Shown here piece by piece: positions 17,177 through 25,619 of a DNA stretch of 64,000 nt (its first letter is position 1; the number at the start of each line of letters is the position of its first letter). The position numbers were made by a program, and so were the translations under genes. Origin of the DNA: Victivallis sp. Marseille-Q1083 (GTDB lineage Bacteria; Verrucomicrobiota; Lentisphaeria; Victivallales; Victivallaceae); the NCBI RefSeq assembly GCF_903645315.1, contig NZ_CAHJXL010000001.1, positions 1,664,001-1,728,000 of the forward strand. The letters run 5' to 3'. The notes below the pieces were generated by a model, which saw nothing but the letters and a program-made list of their open reading frames with translations, had not been told where the DNA came from and did no database searches.

Positions 17177-17524
17177 TCAGCAAATGGCGGGACCAGCTCT
17201 CACCCAACTGCCGCAACAGCGGAAAATGACGGGAAAAAGAGGGAAGAAGGTTGTCCTTTCTTCGTTCGAAACCGGAAGGGCAACGAAGGAATCGACGCCT
17301 GGCGGCAGCGAAAGATCATGATTGGTTTGCTTGTCGCCGCATTGGCGCGGCGAAGTCGGTGCGATCAGTTGATTTTGCCGTTGGGAACGGTGCCGCGGAT
17401 AGAAATGACCGTCGACACAATCGGAAAGGGTTGGGGAAAAAACTTTGTTTCGGCTGCCGTCATCTGCCGCCGGGACGGACATCCAAAAGAATAATGTAAT
17501 AAAAAGTGGCAGAAAAAAACGCAT
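17177..17524 (-). CDS. Doubtful small secreted protein
   Basis: A 115-codon frame whose first 20 residues (MRFFLPLFITLFFWMSVPAA) form a convincing signal peptide behind AGGA at about 10 bases. The rest is rich in Arg, Gln, Ser and Pro and does not look like a folded domain, so it may be a decayed or frameshifted gene or a chance frame. It is the only candidate between the permease and the YeeE genes (17097-17680). Confidence 0.25.
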   Translation of the reverse strand: MRFFLPLFITLFFWMSVPAADDGSRNKVFSPTLSDCVDGHFYPRHRSQRQNQLIAPTSPRQCGDKQTNHDLSLPPGVDSFVALPVSNEERTTFFPLFPVIFRCCGSWVRAGPAIC

Positions 17525-17680
17525 TCGTCACATCCTGATTTTAAACGCTGATAAGGTATTGCCGGAATCAAAAATTTACAATGTTGAAAAGGCAAAGTAT
17601 TGAAAAAAAATCAAGATGGTTTACATTTTAGAGGAAGATCGAAATAAAACGTGAATGCTGGTTTGTCTGGAGGAAACGAA

Positions 17681-18181
17681 ATGAAGATTTTGACCGGAAA
17701 ATGGCCTTTTTACATTTCCGGATTGCTGTTGCCGCTTCTGGCGGTGCTGGGATTGTATCTGTTCGACGACGTACTCGGCATGAGTGATGCGGCCGTGGCT
17801 TTTTCCGGGTATTGTTCCGAAGCGATCGAAGAAAAGGCGATCGGCTCTCTGCCGGGATTGGATTGGCAGAACGGCATTTTGATCGGTTTGCTGATCGGAG
17901 CGCTGGCCGGCTCGCTCTGTTCGGGAAACTGGAAATTCCAGTTTTTTTTCGATGATCAGAAGGGGTTCGGCGCCAAGTTCGTCAAAACGATTCTTTACAG
18001 TTTCATCGGCGGTTTTTTGGTGATGCTCGGCTCCCAGTTGGCCGGAGAAACCCTTTTCGGCCAGTATGCCGCCGCGATCCAGTTGTCGGCCGGGGCCTGG
18101 ATTTATCTGGTCGTTTTTTTCGTCGTCGCTTTGATTTTGTCACTGCTTTTTGAACAACATTCCGGTTCGGCGGAAAAGTAG
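17681..18181 (+). CDS. YeeE/YedE-like membrane protein, first half
   Basis: 166 aa; ATG at 17681 follows GGAGGAAACGAA. About four to five membrane segments; IGLLIGALAGSLCSGNWKF carries the Gly-rich/Cys motif of YeeE/YedE (sulphur transport) proteins. The family imports small sulphur compounds such as thiosulphate. Here two half-size genes lie in tandem (the second at 18194, 12 bases on), so the working transporter is probably a heterodimer. A possible promoter TTGAAA-N16-TACATT lies upstream around 17600-17627. Confidence 0.7.
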   Translation: MKILTGKWPFYISGLLLPLLAVLGLYLFDDVLGMSDAAVAFSGYCSEAIEEKAIGSLPGLDWQNGILIGLLIGALAGSLCSGNWKFQFFFDDQKGFGAKFVKTILYSFIGGFLVMLGSQLAGETLFGQYAAAIQLSAGAWIYLVVFFVVALILSLLFEQHSGSAEK

Positions 18182-18193
18182 GGGGAGAAAAAA

Positions 18194-18766
18194 ATGTTTG
18201 CCAACGCACCGTTAGCATTGTCCGGGGATGCCAGACTGGGAGCCGCCATCCTGTTCGGCATCGTTCTCGGATTTGTTTTGATCAAGTCGGATCTCATCTG
18301 GCGCAAAAGCTGCCTTGATTTGATCAAATTGCGCAGTCCGCGGCTGTTGAAGACCATTTTGCTGGCGATTGCCGCCGGAGTGATTCTGTTTTACTTTGCC
18401 CATCAGTTCGGCTGGGTCGGCGAGCATGTCCGTCCCGGTTATTTCTGGGGCGCCTTGATCGGCGGTGCGGTCAGCGGCATTGGTTTCGCGCTGTGCGCGA
18501 TGACGCCGGTTACTTCTCTGGCCAATCTGGCGGCCGGCCGGCTTTACGCGGTCTGGGCCTTGATTGGCATGTTGCTGGCCATTCCGGTCGTCAGCATTCT
18601 GGAACACTTTTTTTCTGCCGCTTTCGACCGGTCGCAGCCGCTGGCTTCGACCGCCGTTCCGGATACTTTTTTGTCCATTGGCAATCCGGTGCTCTGGGTG
18701 GCCGGTATTGCGGTCATTTTGCTGGTATTGGTGCATTTCTGCTTGCGAACCGACAGCGAAGAATGA
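18194..18766 (+). CDS. YeeE/YedE-like membrane protein, second half
   Basis: 190 aa; GGGGAGAAAAAA precedes the ATG. Five or so membrane segments; [20 protein letters not shown] matches the second Gly/Cys repeat of YeeE/YedE transporters. It pairs with the half-gene just upstream. Its stop overlaps the yraN start (ATGA). Function by family: uptake of a reduced sulphur species; this is inference. Confidence 0.7.
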   Translation: MFANAPLALSGDARLGAAILFGIVLGFVLIKSDLIWRKSCLDLIKLRSPRLLKTILLAIAAGVILFYFAHQFGWVGEHVRPGYFWGALIGGAVSGIGFALCAMTPVTSLANLAAGRLYAVWALIGMLLAIPVVSILEHFFSAAFDRSQPLASTAVPDTFLSIGNPVLWVAGIAVILLVLVHFCLRTDSEE

Positions 18767-19167
18767 CTTTGGCGTTGCCAAAAGGCCGGGCCCGTCACCT
18801 GCAGCTCGGCCGGCGCGGAGAACGATTGGCGGCAAAGCTGCTGACCGTCAAAGGGCTGGAATTGTTGACCCGCAACTGGCGCTGCCGCAGCGGAGAACTG
18901 GACTTGGTGATGCGGGATGGCATGACGCTGGTATTCGTCGAAGTAAAAACCCGGCGGCACCGCGGCAATCGGCGGCCGGCCGCCAATCTCTCCAGCCGTC
19001 AACGGCAGCGCAATTTCCGTGCCGGTGAACTTTATTTTCGCCGGATCGGTCAGCCGAATCTAGTTTATCGTTTTGATTTGGTGGAGGTTGTCCTTGATCG
19101 CCGTCGTTTGGTCGACATCCGTCACTGGCCGAATTACTGGTCAAGTCAATTTGCCGTCATTAAATGA
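18763..19167 (+). CDS. yraN: YraN family (UPF0102) endonuclease-like protein
   Basis: 134 aa, usual length. The nuclease-like core [13 protein letters not shown], then [23 protein letters not shown] shows the E..D..ExK arrangement of the restriction-endonuclease-like fold. The start ATG overlaps the stop of the YeeE-like gene by 4 bases. Molecular role is poorly defined in the family. Two alternative hairpins cover its stop codon. Confidence 0.88.
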   Translation: MTLALPKGRARHLQLGRRGERLAAKLLTVKGLELLTRNWRCRSGELDLVMRDGMTLVFVEVKTRRHRGNRRPAANLSSRQRQRNFRAGELYFRRIGQPNLVYRFDLVEVVLDRRRLVDIRHWPNYWSSQFAVIK

Positions 19168-19188
19168 AAATGACGGATAAATCCGTCA
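19154..19188. terminator. Overlapping hairpins between convergent genes
   Basis: CCGTCATT (19154-19161) pairs with AATGACGG (19169-19176), and TGACGGAT (19171-19178) pairs with ATCCGTCA (19181-19188); the two are mutually exclusive. They lie between the ends of yraN (plus) and the glycyl radical enzyme (minus); on the minus side the hairpin is followed by ATTTTCATTT. Confidence 0.5.
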
Positions 19189-19195
19189 AAATTGC

Positions 19196-21247
19196 TCAAA
19201 AATGATGTTCTGTCCGTTTGATTACCTCCAGTTGCAGTTGGGGTGAAAGACGGTTGAAATATTCGGAAAAACCGCCGATGCGGACGATCAGATTCGGAAA
19301 ATTCTCCGGTTCCTGGCGGGCTTTTTCCAGCAATTCCGGATTGGAAATGGTCGGTTGCACCTGCAGGCCGCCCATTTGGAAATAGCTGTTCAACAATGCC
19401 TGCAACCGCGTTCTGGTTTCCGCCGATTGAAAAAGCGCCTGATTGAGGCGGAGGTTCAACACCGGTGTGCCGATCGCCCGCCGCTGATTCATCCGGGCTG
19501 CCGATTTCAACAGGGCGGTCGGTCCGTTCAGATCGGTTCCCTGGGTGGCGCCGAAGGAATCGGCCAGCGCTTCGCCGGCCAGGCGGCCGTCCGGCGTCGC
19601 TCCGATGTCGTCGCCGCAGGCTCCATAGATGGTGAACAGGATGACGGCCGGCAGAAAAAGATGCTTCGGCGTGGAAAATGCGGCGACCGCGGAAAAAATT
19701 TCCTCCATCATTTGTCCGGCAATCGAATCGACTGCCGGATTGTCATTGCCGTATTTCGGCAAATTGCGCAGCTCATGCAGCAAAGATTCATAACCCTGAA
19801 AGTCGGCGGCCAATGCTGCCGCCAGCGTCGAAACAGAGACCGAAAGTTTTCCGGCGAAGGCCTCTTTTACCGCGTAAACCGCATTGATCAGATTGGTCAG
19901 GCCGACGACGTTGATGACGCTGCAATAATAACGGGCGCCTCCGGCGTTGAACTCCCGGCCGCGCTCGATGCAATCGTCGAAAAACAGCGTCCGGACCGGA
20001 TTCGGCAGCAAAAGAGCGGCCGCATCACGATTCCGCTTCACACACCGAATCATCAGGGCAATTTGCCGGCGGATATTGGCCAGCAACGCGGCATGGAAGG
20101 CGTCGAAATCGGCGAATTGCAATCCGGTCGTTTCCAGAATGCGCAATACGTGAATGCCGGCATCGATCGATTTGGTGTTCGACTTTCCCTGGATCATCAG
20201 CTCGGTACAGCCGCCGAAACAGAACTGTCCGGTGTCTTCCCGGGAAAATAGCTTCGTTTCGGCCAGATATTGCTCATAATTGTCTTTGGCATAAAGGCAG
20301 GGGCTTGGATTGCCGGCGCCCCAGTTTTCGAAGATGGCGTCCCAAACCGGTTGCGGCGTATGTTTATCGATCAAAATTCCGGAGTTCGGCCGGCGGAAAT
20401 CGCGTTGCGCCCGAATGGCCGGAACACACAGCGAACTGCGCGGGTCAAGCAACACGTGCCAGCCGTCGTTGAGATCATAATTGCGCCACATTTCCCGGCA
20501 TAAAGCGGTGATTTCTTCTTCGCTTTCCGTCTGCCGGTAGCAATCGAGAACGGCGTCGAGACGCCCTCCCGAATCGCAGCCGTCGAAATACCAGAAAAAG
20601 TTGTAGGCGAAGACCGCTTCATAAAAAGTACGGGCTCCGAATTCCGGCACCCGTTCCAGCGTTTTGATCAATGGCTCCGGTGCCAGCGGCCGCAGGAAAG
20701 CAAGGCAGCGTTTCAGATAAGCGATCATCGCTTGCAGCAGTTCGCGTAGCGCTCCGTAGAATTCCGGATTCCGGGGTAAATTCTCTTCAACCCGCTGCAG
20801 AATGCCGGTGAGCCCTTCCCGGATGAGACGCTCGTAATGGACGACGCCATGCGTCCAGCCGCGGCCGCCGAGCGCGAATTGCGGCGGAATGTCGCTTTCC
20901 CGCAGGAAGGCAAGTTCTTCGGTCGCTTTCAAAAGCTGATTGCCGCGGAAACGTTGATCGGCGTTTTGGCCGTGCAACAATTCCGCGGCTTTTTGCCGCA
21001 GACGGTCGGCGTCGAGCCGCATTCCGAAGGAGTAATCGAAACAAACCAGCAACCGGTTTTCGGGATTCCAAAGGTTGCCGGCGCCGGACGGATAGAGTTT
21101 GCCGCCTTCATAAGGAAGCAGCGGCACATTTTCCAGCGTGCGGACCAGGCCGCGGACGTTGCGTTCCAGATAGGCGGCGTTTTCATTCTCGAAAAAACCG
21201 GCAGCGAAAAATTCTCCCATCGCCCGGAAAACATCGGCTCGATTCAT
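19196..21247 (-). CDS. Glycyl radical enzyme (pyruvate formate-lyase superfamily), unknown substrate
   Basis: 683 aa, shorter than pyruvate formate-lyase (~760) and most dehydratases. The thiyl Cys is C347 in GGCTEL, with Glu349 giving the CxE pattern of glycyl radical eliminases and lyases. The C-terminal radical loop is RIGGFSEYF with the radical Gly at 659, followed by the family ending LSPQLQLEVIKRTEH. Key residues are thus intact. The radical-SAM activating enzyme that must install the radical is not adjacent nor recognised in the window, so it must be borrowed in trans. It is transcribed alone, divergent from a MATE exporter. Subclass cannot be assigned. Confidence 0.85.
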   Translation of the reverse strand: MNRADVFRAMGEFFAAGFFENENAAYLERNVRGLVRTLENVPLLPYEGGKLYPSGAGNLWNPENRLLVCFDYSFGMRLDADRLRQKAAELLHGQNADQRFRGNQLLKATEELAFLRESDIPPQFALGGRGWTHGVVHYERLIREGLTGILQRVEENLPRNPEFYGALRELLQAMIAYLKRCLAFLRPLAPEPLIKTLERVPEFGARTFYEAVFAYNFFWYFDGCDSGGRLDAVLDCYRQTESEEEITALCREMWRNYDLNDGWHVLLDPRSSLCVPAIRAQRDFRRPNSGILIDKHTPQPVWDAIFENWGAGNPSPCLYAKDNYEQYLAETKLFSREDTGQFCFGGCTELMIQGKSNTKSIDAGIHVLRILETTGLQFADFDAFHAALLANIRRQIALMIRCVKRNRDAAALLLPNPVRTLFFDDCIERGREFNAGGARYYCSVINVVGLTNLINAVYAVKEAFAGKLSVSVSTLAAALAADFQGYESLLHELRNLPKYGNDNPAVDSIAGQMMEEIFSAVAAFSTPKHLFLPAVILFTIYGACGDDIGATPDGRLAGEALADSFGATQGTDLNGPTALLKSAARMNQRRAIGTPVLNLRLNQALFQSAETRTRLQALLNSYFQMGGLQVQPTISNPELLEKARQEPENFPNLIVRIGGFSEYFNRLSPQLQLEVIKRTEHHF

Positions 21248-21488
21248 GATGAAAGACTCCTCATATTGTTGACCGTTCGTTTTTTTCTTCCGGTAAAAAT
21301 TATTTATATATAGAATTTTGTTTTATATATAATCATATATGGGAAAAGCCGGAAAAGCAAATCCACGAACGTAAAAACCGTTGAAATATCCGTTGAAATG
21401 ATAAAATCAGGTTCCGCCGGCCCAATTGATCTATTTTTCGCTGAAAATTTGAACCGCCGGCAATCGGTGCTACTTTATCGGAATTATC

Positions 21489-22862
21489 TTGATCGGAAAG
21501 AACAGTGTTATGACGATGGCGGAAACGATGGAGCTGACTTCGCTGAACAACCGGCGGATCTGGCGATTGACCTGGCCGGTGCTGGTCAGCTTGTTGATGC
21601 AGCATCTGGTCGGCATGACCGATACGGCATTTCTCGGCCGGGTCGGCGAAGTGGAACTCGGAGCGGCGGCGCTGGGCAGCATTTATTTCCTGGCTGTTTA
21701 TATGGTCGGGTTCGGTTTCAGCGTCGGCGCCCAGATCATCATGGCGAGACGGAACGGCGAGGGGAATTTTGCCGGAATCGGCCGGATTTTCTTCTGCTGT
21801 TGTCAATTCATGGTCGTTCTGGCGGCGCTGTTGTTTCTGTTGTCCCGCTTTTTGACGCCGTTGATTTTGCGGTCAGTCATCACTTCCGAGGCGGTTTATA
21901 CTGAAACGATCCGTTATCTTGATTGGCGGACCCTGGGATTTTTCGTCGTTTTTCAGGCGGTGATGTTCCGGGCTTTTTTCGTGGCGGTGACCGATACGAA
22001 GGTATTGACGCTGAGTTCCGTCGTGATGTTGTTGACCAACACAGCGCTGAATTACGTGTTGATCTTCGGCAAGTGCGGCCTGCCGGCGCTGGGTGTCGCC
22101 GGCGCGGCGGTCGCTTCGGTGATCGCGGAAGGCGCCGGGGTGATCTTTTTTATCGTTTATATCAAGTGGCGGGTGGACGCGGTCAAATATGCGTTGAACT
22201 CCGTGGGCCGGTTCAGTTGGAAACTGCTGGGCGAAATCATGAATACTTCGATCTGGACGATGCTGCAGCTTTTCATCGCGGTCGGCATCTGGTTCTGGTT
22301 TTTCCTGGCGGTCGAGCATCTCGGCGAGCAGTCGCTGGCGGTCGGAAACATCATCCGCAGCGTTTCGAGCATTTCCTTCATGATATTGAGCGCTTTTGCG
22401 ACGGTGACCAGTTCGCTGGTCAGCAATCTGATCGGCGCCGGGCACTCCGATCAGGTGATCAAGCTGGTGCGCCGAATGGTGATGCTGGCATTTGTCGGCA
22501 CCGGCATTTCGCTGCTGCTTTTCTGCCTCTTTCCGGTACCGGTTTTGCGAATTTTTACCGACAGCGAGGTTCTGATCGAAGCGACCCGGGCGACCACGTA
22601 CGCGATCGTGATCAATACCTTGATTCAAACTGCGGCCTATATCCTGTTCAATGCGGTCACCGGCACCGGCAATACCCGGGTGGCGCTGCTGATTGAACTG
22701 GTGGCGACGGCGGTCTACGCTGCTGCGATTTATCAGGTGGTCACGGTCTGGCGCTCGAACATGGCTTGGTGCTGGCTTTGCGATTCCAGTTATGCGTTGA
22801 CCGTCGGCGTCATATCATTCCTCTACCTGTGGAGCGGCAGGTGGAAAAATCGCCGGGTCTGA
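21489..22862 (+). CDS. MATE family multidrug/Na+ antiporter
   Basis: 457 aa with 12 predicted membrane segments in two related halves (typical length). MATE hallmarks: WPVLVSLLMQHLVGMTDTAFLGRVG at the N-terminus, GFGFSVGAQIIMARRNGEG, and a matching second-half start around SIWTMLQLFIAVGIWFWF. The true start may be the ATG at 21510 (MTMAET). Likely exports cationic or other small compounds using an ion gradient. Its 3' end overlaps, in antisense, the end of the broken L,D-transpeptidase gene by 48 bases. Confidence 0.9.
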   Translation: MIGKNSVMTMAETMELTSLNNRRIWRLTWPVLVSLLMQHLVGMTDTAFLGRVGEVELGAAALGSIYFLAVYMVGFGFSVGAQIIMARRNGEGNFAGIGRIFFCCCQFMVVLAALLFLLSRFLTPLILRSVITSEAVYTETIRYLDWRTLGFFVVFQAVMFRAFFVAVTDTKVLTLSSVVMLLTNTALNYVLIFGKCGLPALGVAGAAVASVIAEGAGVIFFIVYIKWRVDAVKYALNSVGRFSWKLLGEIMNTSIWTMLQLFIAVGIWFWFFLAVEHLGEQSLAVGNIIRSVSSISFMILSAFATVTSSLVSNLIGAGHSDQVIKLVRRMVMLAFVGTGISLLLFCLFPVPVLRIFTDSEVLIEATRATTYAIVINTLIQTAAYILFNAVTGTGNTRVALLIELVATAVYAAAIYQVVTVWRSNMAWCWLCDSSYALTVGVISFLYLWSGRWKNRRV

Positions 22863-23278
22863 AGACGGCAGCACCGCCAGCATTTTCGTCTGCAAATCAC
22901 GGTAGCGCTCCGGCAGCCAGGCGGGATCCGAGGCTTTCTCCGCCGGCAGCGGATGGATCCGGAAATCGTACGGTGCGATCAACAGTTGGATGGCGGACAG
23001 ATCGACGTGAGCCGCCAGCATGAAAATTTCTTCGATATCCGGATTGTCGACGGCGATGCAGCCGATCGAACCGCCGCGTCCGTGCAGCATGATTGCCGAT
23101 CCCAGCCGGCTGGGATCGCGCCTGTCCCGCTCGGCGACGGAATAGCGGAAAAACGGCCGACCGAAAAACGATAGACGTGACGCAGCCAGGATTCCGGCAG
23201 AAGAACGACCAGAAGAACTGCGGCGATTGCCAGAGTGAGGAGATACCGGCTCCAACGATTGTCAACGAAGCGTTTCAA
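22815..23278 (-). pseudogene. Broken L,D-transpeptidase (YkuD-type)
   Basis: The 3' part codes for a YkuD active-site half: RDPSRLGSAIMLHGRGGSIG followed by CIAVDNPDIEEIF, holding His, Ser, Gly and the nucleophile Cys. Upstream, in another frame, lies a good membrane anchor (DNRWSRYLLTLAIAAVLLVV) with no ATG; the nearest start is a TTG at 23278. The ~100 residues normally found between anchor and active site (substrate entry, GDLKTPEG-like region) are missing in all frames. This indicates an internal deletion with frameshift. It begins right after the tRNA-Gln gene. Confidence 0.6.
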
Positions 23279-23308
23279 CTGCGGCGATGTGATTGAAAAA
23301 TAAAAAAA

Positions 23309-23382
23309 TGGCAGCCCCGTAAGGATTCGAACCTCAACAAAATGAACCAGAATCACTTGTGCTACCGTTACACCACGGGGCT
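23309..23382 (-). tRNA. tRNA-Gln(CTG)
   Basis: Minus strand: acceptor AGCCCCG/CGGGGCT, D-arm GTGT..GCAC, anticodon stem AGTGA/TCATT with loop TTCTGGT (anticodon CTG), T-arm TGAGG/CCTTA with TTCGAAT. CCA is encoded. Confidence 0.95.
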
Positions 23383-23392
23383 GCATGAAAAT

Positions 23393-23466
23393 TGGAGGCG
23401 TGGACCGGAATTGAACCGGTTTATAAGGTTTTGCAGACCTCCGCCTAACCTTTCGGCCACCACGCC
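23393..23466 (-). tRNA. tRNA-Cys(GCA)
   Basis: Minus strand: acceptor GGCGTGG/CCACGCC, anticodon stem AGGT/ACCT around CTGCAAA (anticodon GCA), T-arm ACCGG/CCGGT. CCA is encoded. It lies 10 bases from tRNA-Gln, so the two form a small tRNA unit. Confidence 0.95.
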
Positions 23467-23538
23467 CTGTTAACGTCTTTTACATTAGCCCGTTTTTTTA
23501 TTTTGTCTAATCGGCAACGGAAAAAAAACGGAAAATGT

Positions 23539-24159
23539 TCAGAAATTCCAGCTATATTCTTCTTCCGGTTCTCCCTTGACTTCCAGCGGCAAATCATGGG
23601 AGACGAACGGAATCAGCAGGATTACCCAATTGGTGTAATGTGCCCGGGAGTTGACGCCGCGGATCACTTCCAATGGATGGCGGTCCGGAGTCAGAATATT
23701 GAAGGAAAAACGACCGAACGCATAACGGGTCTGCCGCAGGAAAAGCGGAATCTCCGGAATGGCGAAAGTCAAGTCGGTATAGGGAACCGGAATCGGCAGG
23801 CTTGGCGTACCCAGCAGAATTTTTTTCTGGTCGGTTGCCAGCACTCCGCTGGTCGGCTGAATGATCAATTCGGCATCCTCGGTTTGCCGGGTGACGATCA
23901 GACCGTCCTCCGCCAGCCGCAACTCCAGGTAGCCCTGCAGATAAGCCTTGTCGGTCTGCGGCTCGAGGTAGCCGTAATCCAGAAAGACTTTTTTTCCGGC
24001 ATATTGACGAAATTTACTCTTTTCCATGCCGCGTTCGACCACGGCCGAGATCAATTGCTGCTCCACCGCGGAGCGACTGGTATTGGTTACCCACGGCGAT
24101 GAACAACCCGCCGCCGTCAACAAAATAAGAACCAATGGAATTTTCCAGAATTTCGGCAT
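23539..24159 (-). CDS. Lipoprotein of unknown function (possibly DUF6655-like)
   Basis: 206 aa. Lipoprotein signal MPKFWKIPLVLILLTAAGC with lipobox LTAAGC at 15-20. The mature part begins SSPWVTNTSRSAVEQQLISA and contains VFLDYGYLEP and DAELIIQPTSGVLATDQ; it resembles planctomycete/Lentisphaerota outer-membrane lipoproteins annotated as DUF6655, but this is from memory and needs a profile search. No obvious operon partner; it sits upstream of the tRNA pair on the same strand. Confidence 0.7.
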   Translation of the reverse strand: MPKFWKIPLVLILLTAAGCSSPWVTNTSRSAVEQQLISAVVERGMEKSKFRQYAGKKVFLDYGYLEPQTDKAYLQGYLELRLAEDGLIVTRQTEDAELIIQPTSGVLATDQKKILLGTPSLPIPVPYTDLTFAIPEIPLFLRQTRYAFGRFSFNILTPDRHPLEVIRGVNSRAHYTNWVILLIPFVSHDLPLEVKGEPEEEYSWNF

Positions 24160-24644
24160 CGTTATTTCTCCTGATTTTCTCCAAACTATTATAAAAATAA
24201 CACGATTTCAGCGATTACGCAAATTTTTTTTATCGACCGCAACCGGCTGACGACGGAATTTCCGGGGCGGCCGGCGGTTCATTCGGAAAGAAGATAGGGG
24301 GTTTTCCAAAGAAAAATAAAAATTTTGACAAAAAAAGATTGGTCCAGTATTGACTTTTGTCATTTTTTTTGGTATAATTCCAATATAGGCCATGAAGGAT
24401 GTCGTCAACGCGAATCCATCGGGAGCCGGAACCGCATAAGCGGTCCATTTTAAAATAATTTTATATATTCCGGTAAAATATCGTCTTCGGCGATGGGATG
24501 GAAATGGAATGGTTTGATAAAAATTGATCCAATTAGAGCCATTCTTGGTGGAAAAGAAAAATTTTCAGAAAGGAGCGCAAAACAGGCAAGAAATTTTCAG
24601 GACGAATTTTAAAAAACATCCAATCCAACCAAGGAGAAAAAAAG
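24160..24644. other. Intergenic region with strong promoter and long leader
   Basis: No gene is seen. It holds the promoter at 24350-24378 for the pseudopilin gene, giving a leader of about 260 bases. Within the leader, GGA-A-CCGC/GCGGTCC (24428-24446) forms a 7-bp hairpin with one bulge and an ATAA loop followed by ATTTTAAAATAATTTT, a possible attenuator or the end of a short RNA. Confidence 0.5.
24350..24378 (+). promoter_or_regulatory. Strong sigma-70-type promoter of the pseudopilin gene
   Basis: TTGACT (24350-24355), 17-bp spacer, TATAAT (24373-24378). The same hexamers and spacing occur at both LacI genes. A second, weaker TTGACA lies at 24325. Confidence 0.75.
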
Positions 24645-25394
24645 ATGAAACGAAAGAATTTTACATTGATTGAATTGCTCGTAGTTATCGCGATCATTGC
24701 CATTTTGGCCAGTATGCTGCTGCCGGCGTTGACCAAAGCCAAAGAATCCGCCATGGCCATCAAATGCCTCAGCAATCTGAAGCAGATGGGGGTTGGCAGC
24801 ATTATGTACGGCCTGGATAACAACGACTTCGCCATGCCGGTCGTGCCGCCGTATGTCTCCAAATTGAATGAGAATACCAATCTTTATAACGGCATGTTCT
24901 GCGACGCTTTCGTTGCCGATTACGGGATGAGCGAGGATTTGTTTTTCTGTCCGTCGGATTCCAATGCCAATTACGCCTGGGAAGGGGACTGGATTTTTCA
25001 CGCCGATATTTCCTACGGAATCAGCTTTTATACCTTCGGTTACCATGAAACTTACGGCGATTCGGCATTCGTCAAATTCACGACGGTAGCCAATGAAGCC
25101 AAAGGCAACAATCCGCCGATGATCTCGGACATCTGGGGAGTCAATTCCGGCCGCAGCGGCACCAATGGATACGGCATGATGAATACCTTCGCCGCCAAAA
25201 ACGGCGCCGCCAGCGATTTTGCCGACGGTTTTTATCCGCCGGCCACCCGTCACCGGAACAACACCTTCAACGCGGTGATGATGGACGGCAGCGCCACCGG
25301 CATTACCGGCAAGACGGCGATCACCGATCGTGAGCGGCTGATGCGTCCGGGACAGTACGGGCGCAATGTATGGCATTTCGACGACGCAATATGA
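24645..25394 (+). CDS. Pseudopilin-like protein (prepilin N-terminal domain, H-X9-DG type)
   Basis: 249 aa. The type IV prepilin leader and helix [20 protein letters not shown] include the Glu5 after the cleavage point (N/F). A helix continues to ~50 and the globular part ends with [15 protein letters not shown], the H-x-DG motif of PVC-group pseudopilins. AAGGAG precedes the ATG. Such proteins are processed by prepilin peptidase and assembled by type II secretion-like machinery; no machinery gene is here. A strong promoter and long leader lie upstream; an EEP phosphoesterase and a hydrolase-like gene lie downstream. Confidence 0.92.
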   Translation: MKRKNFTLIELLVVIAIIAILASMLLPALTKAKESAMAIKCLSNLKQMGVGSIMYGLDNNDFAMPVVPPYVSKLNENTNLYNGMFCDAFVADYGMSEDLFFCPSDSNANYAWEGDWIFHADISYGISFYTFGYHETYGDSAFVKFTTVANEAKGNNPPMISDIWGVNSGRSGTNGYGMMNTFAAKNGAASDFADGFYPPATRHRNNTFNAVMMDGSATGITGKTAITDRERLMRPGQYGRNVWHFDDAI

Positions 25395-25426
25395 AAGCAA
25401 CCGGACCGGATACGGTTCCGGAATCG

Positions 25427-25452
25427 ATGATCCGGAGCCGCTTCCGGATCAT
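25427..25452 (+). terminator. Hairpin after the pseudopilin gene
   Basis: Perfect 10-bp stem ATGATCCGGA/TCCGGATCAT (25427-25436, 25443-25452) with a 6-base loop, starting 33 bases after the pseudopilin stop. No T-run follows, so it may be an attenuator or a 3'-end stabiliser rather than a full terminator. Confidence 0.45.
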
Positions 25453-25619
25453 TTGCCGGCGGCGATTGCGTTGTGGTGATTTCCATGATACTGTTCGGGA
25501 CAACGCGGCTTGCCGCCGCGTTTCCCCGTCGCCGCGGCGATTGGAATAAATCCGGCCGGCAAAGGACGTTTTTTTTTCCTGAAAACAACGTAGAGGCCAG
25601 TTGAAATAGAGGTTGTTCG

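Noticed and set aside
17168-17494. Possible 108-codon plus-strand gene before the YeeE genes
   Set aside because: No start signal, no domain, and it lies opposite the doubtful small secreted frame; neither is convincing.
21300-21345. TATATATA-rich inverted repeat between the glycyl radical enzyme and the MATE gene
   Set aside because: It is explained by an AT-rich divergent promoter region; no specific operator could be defined.
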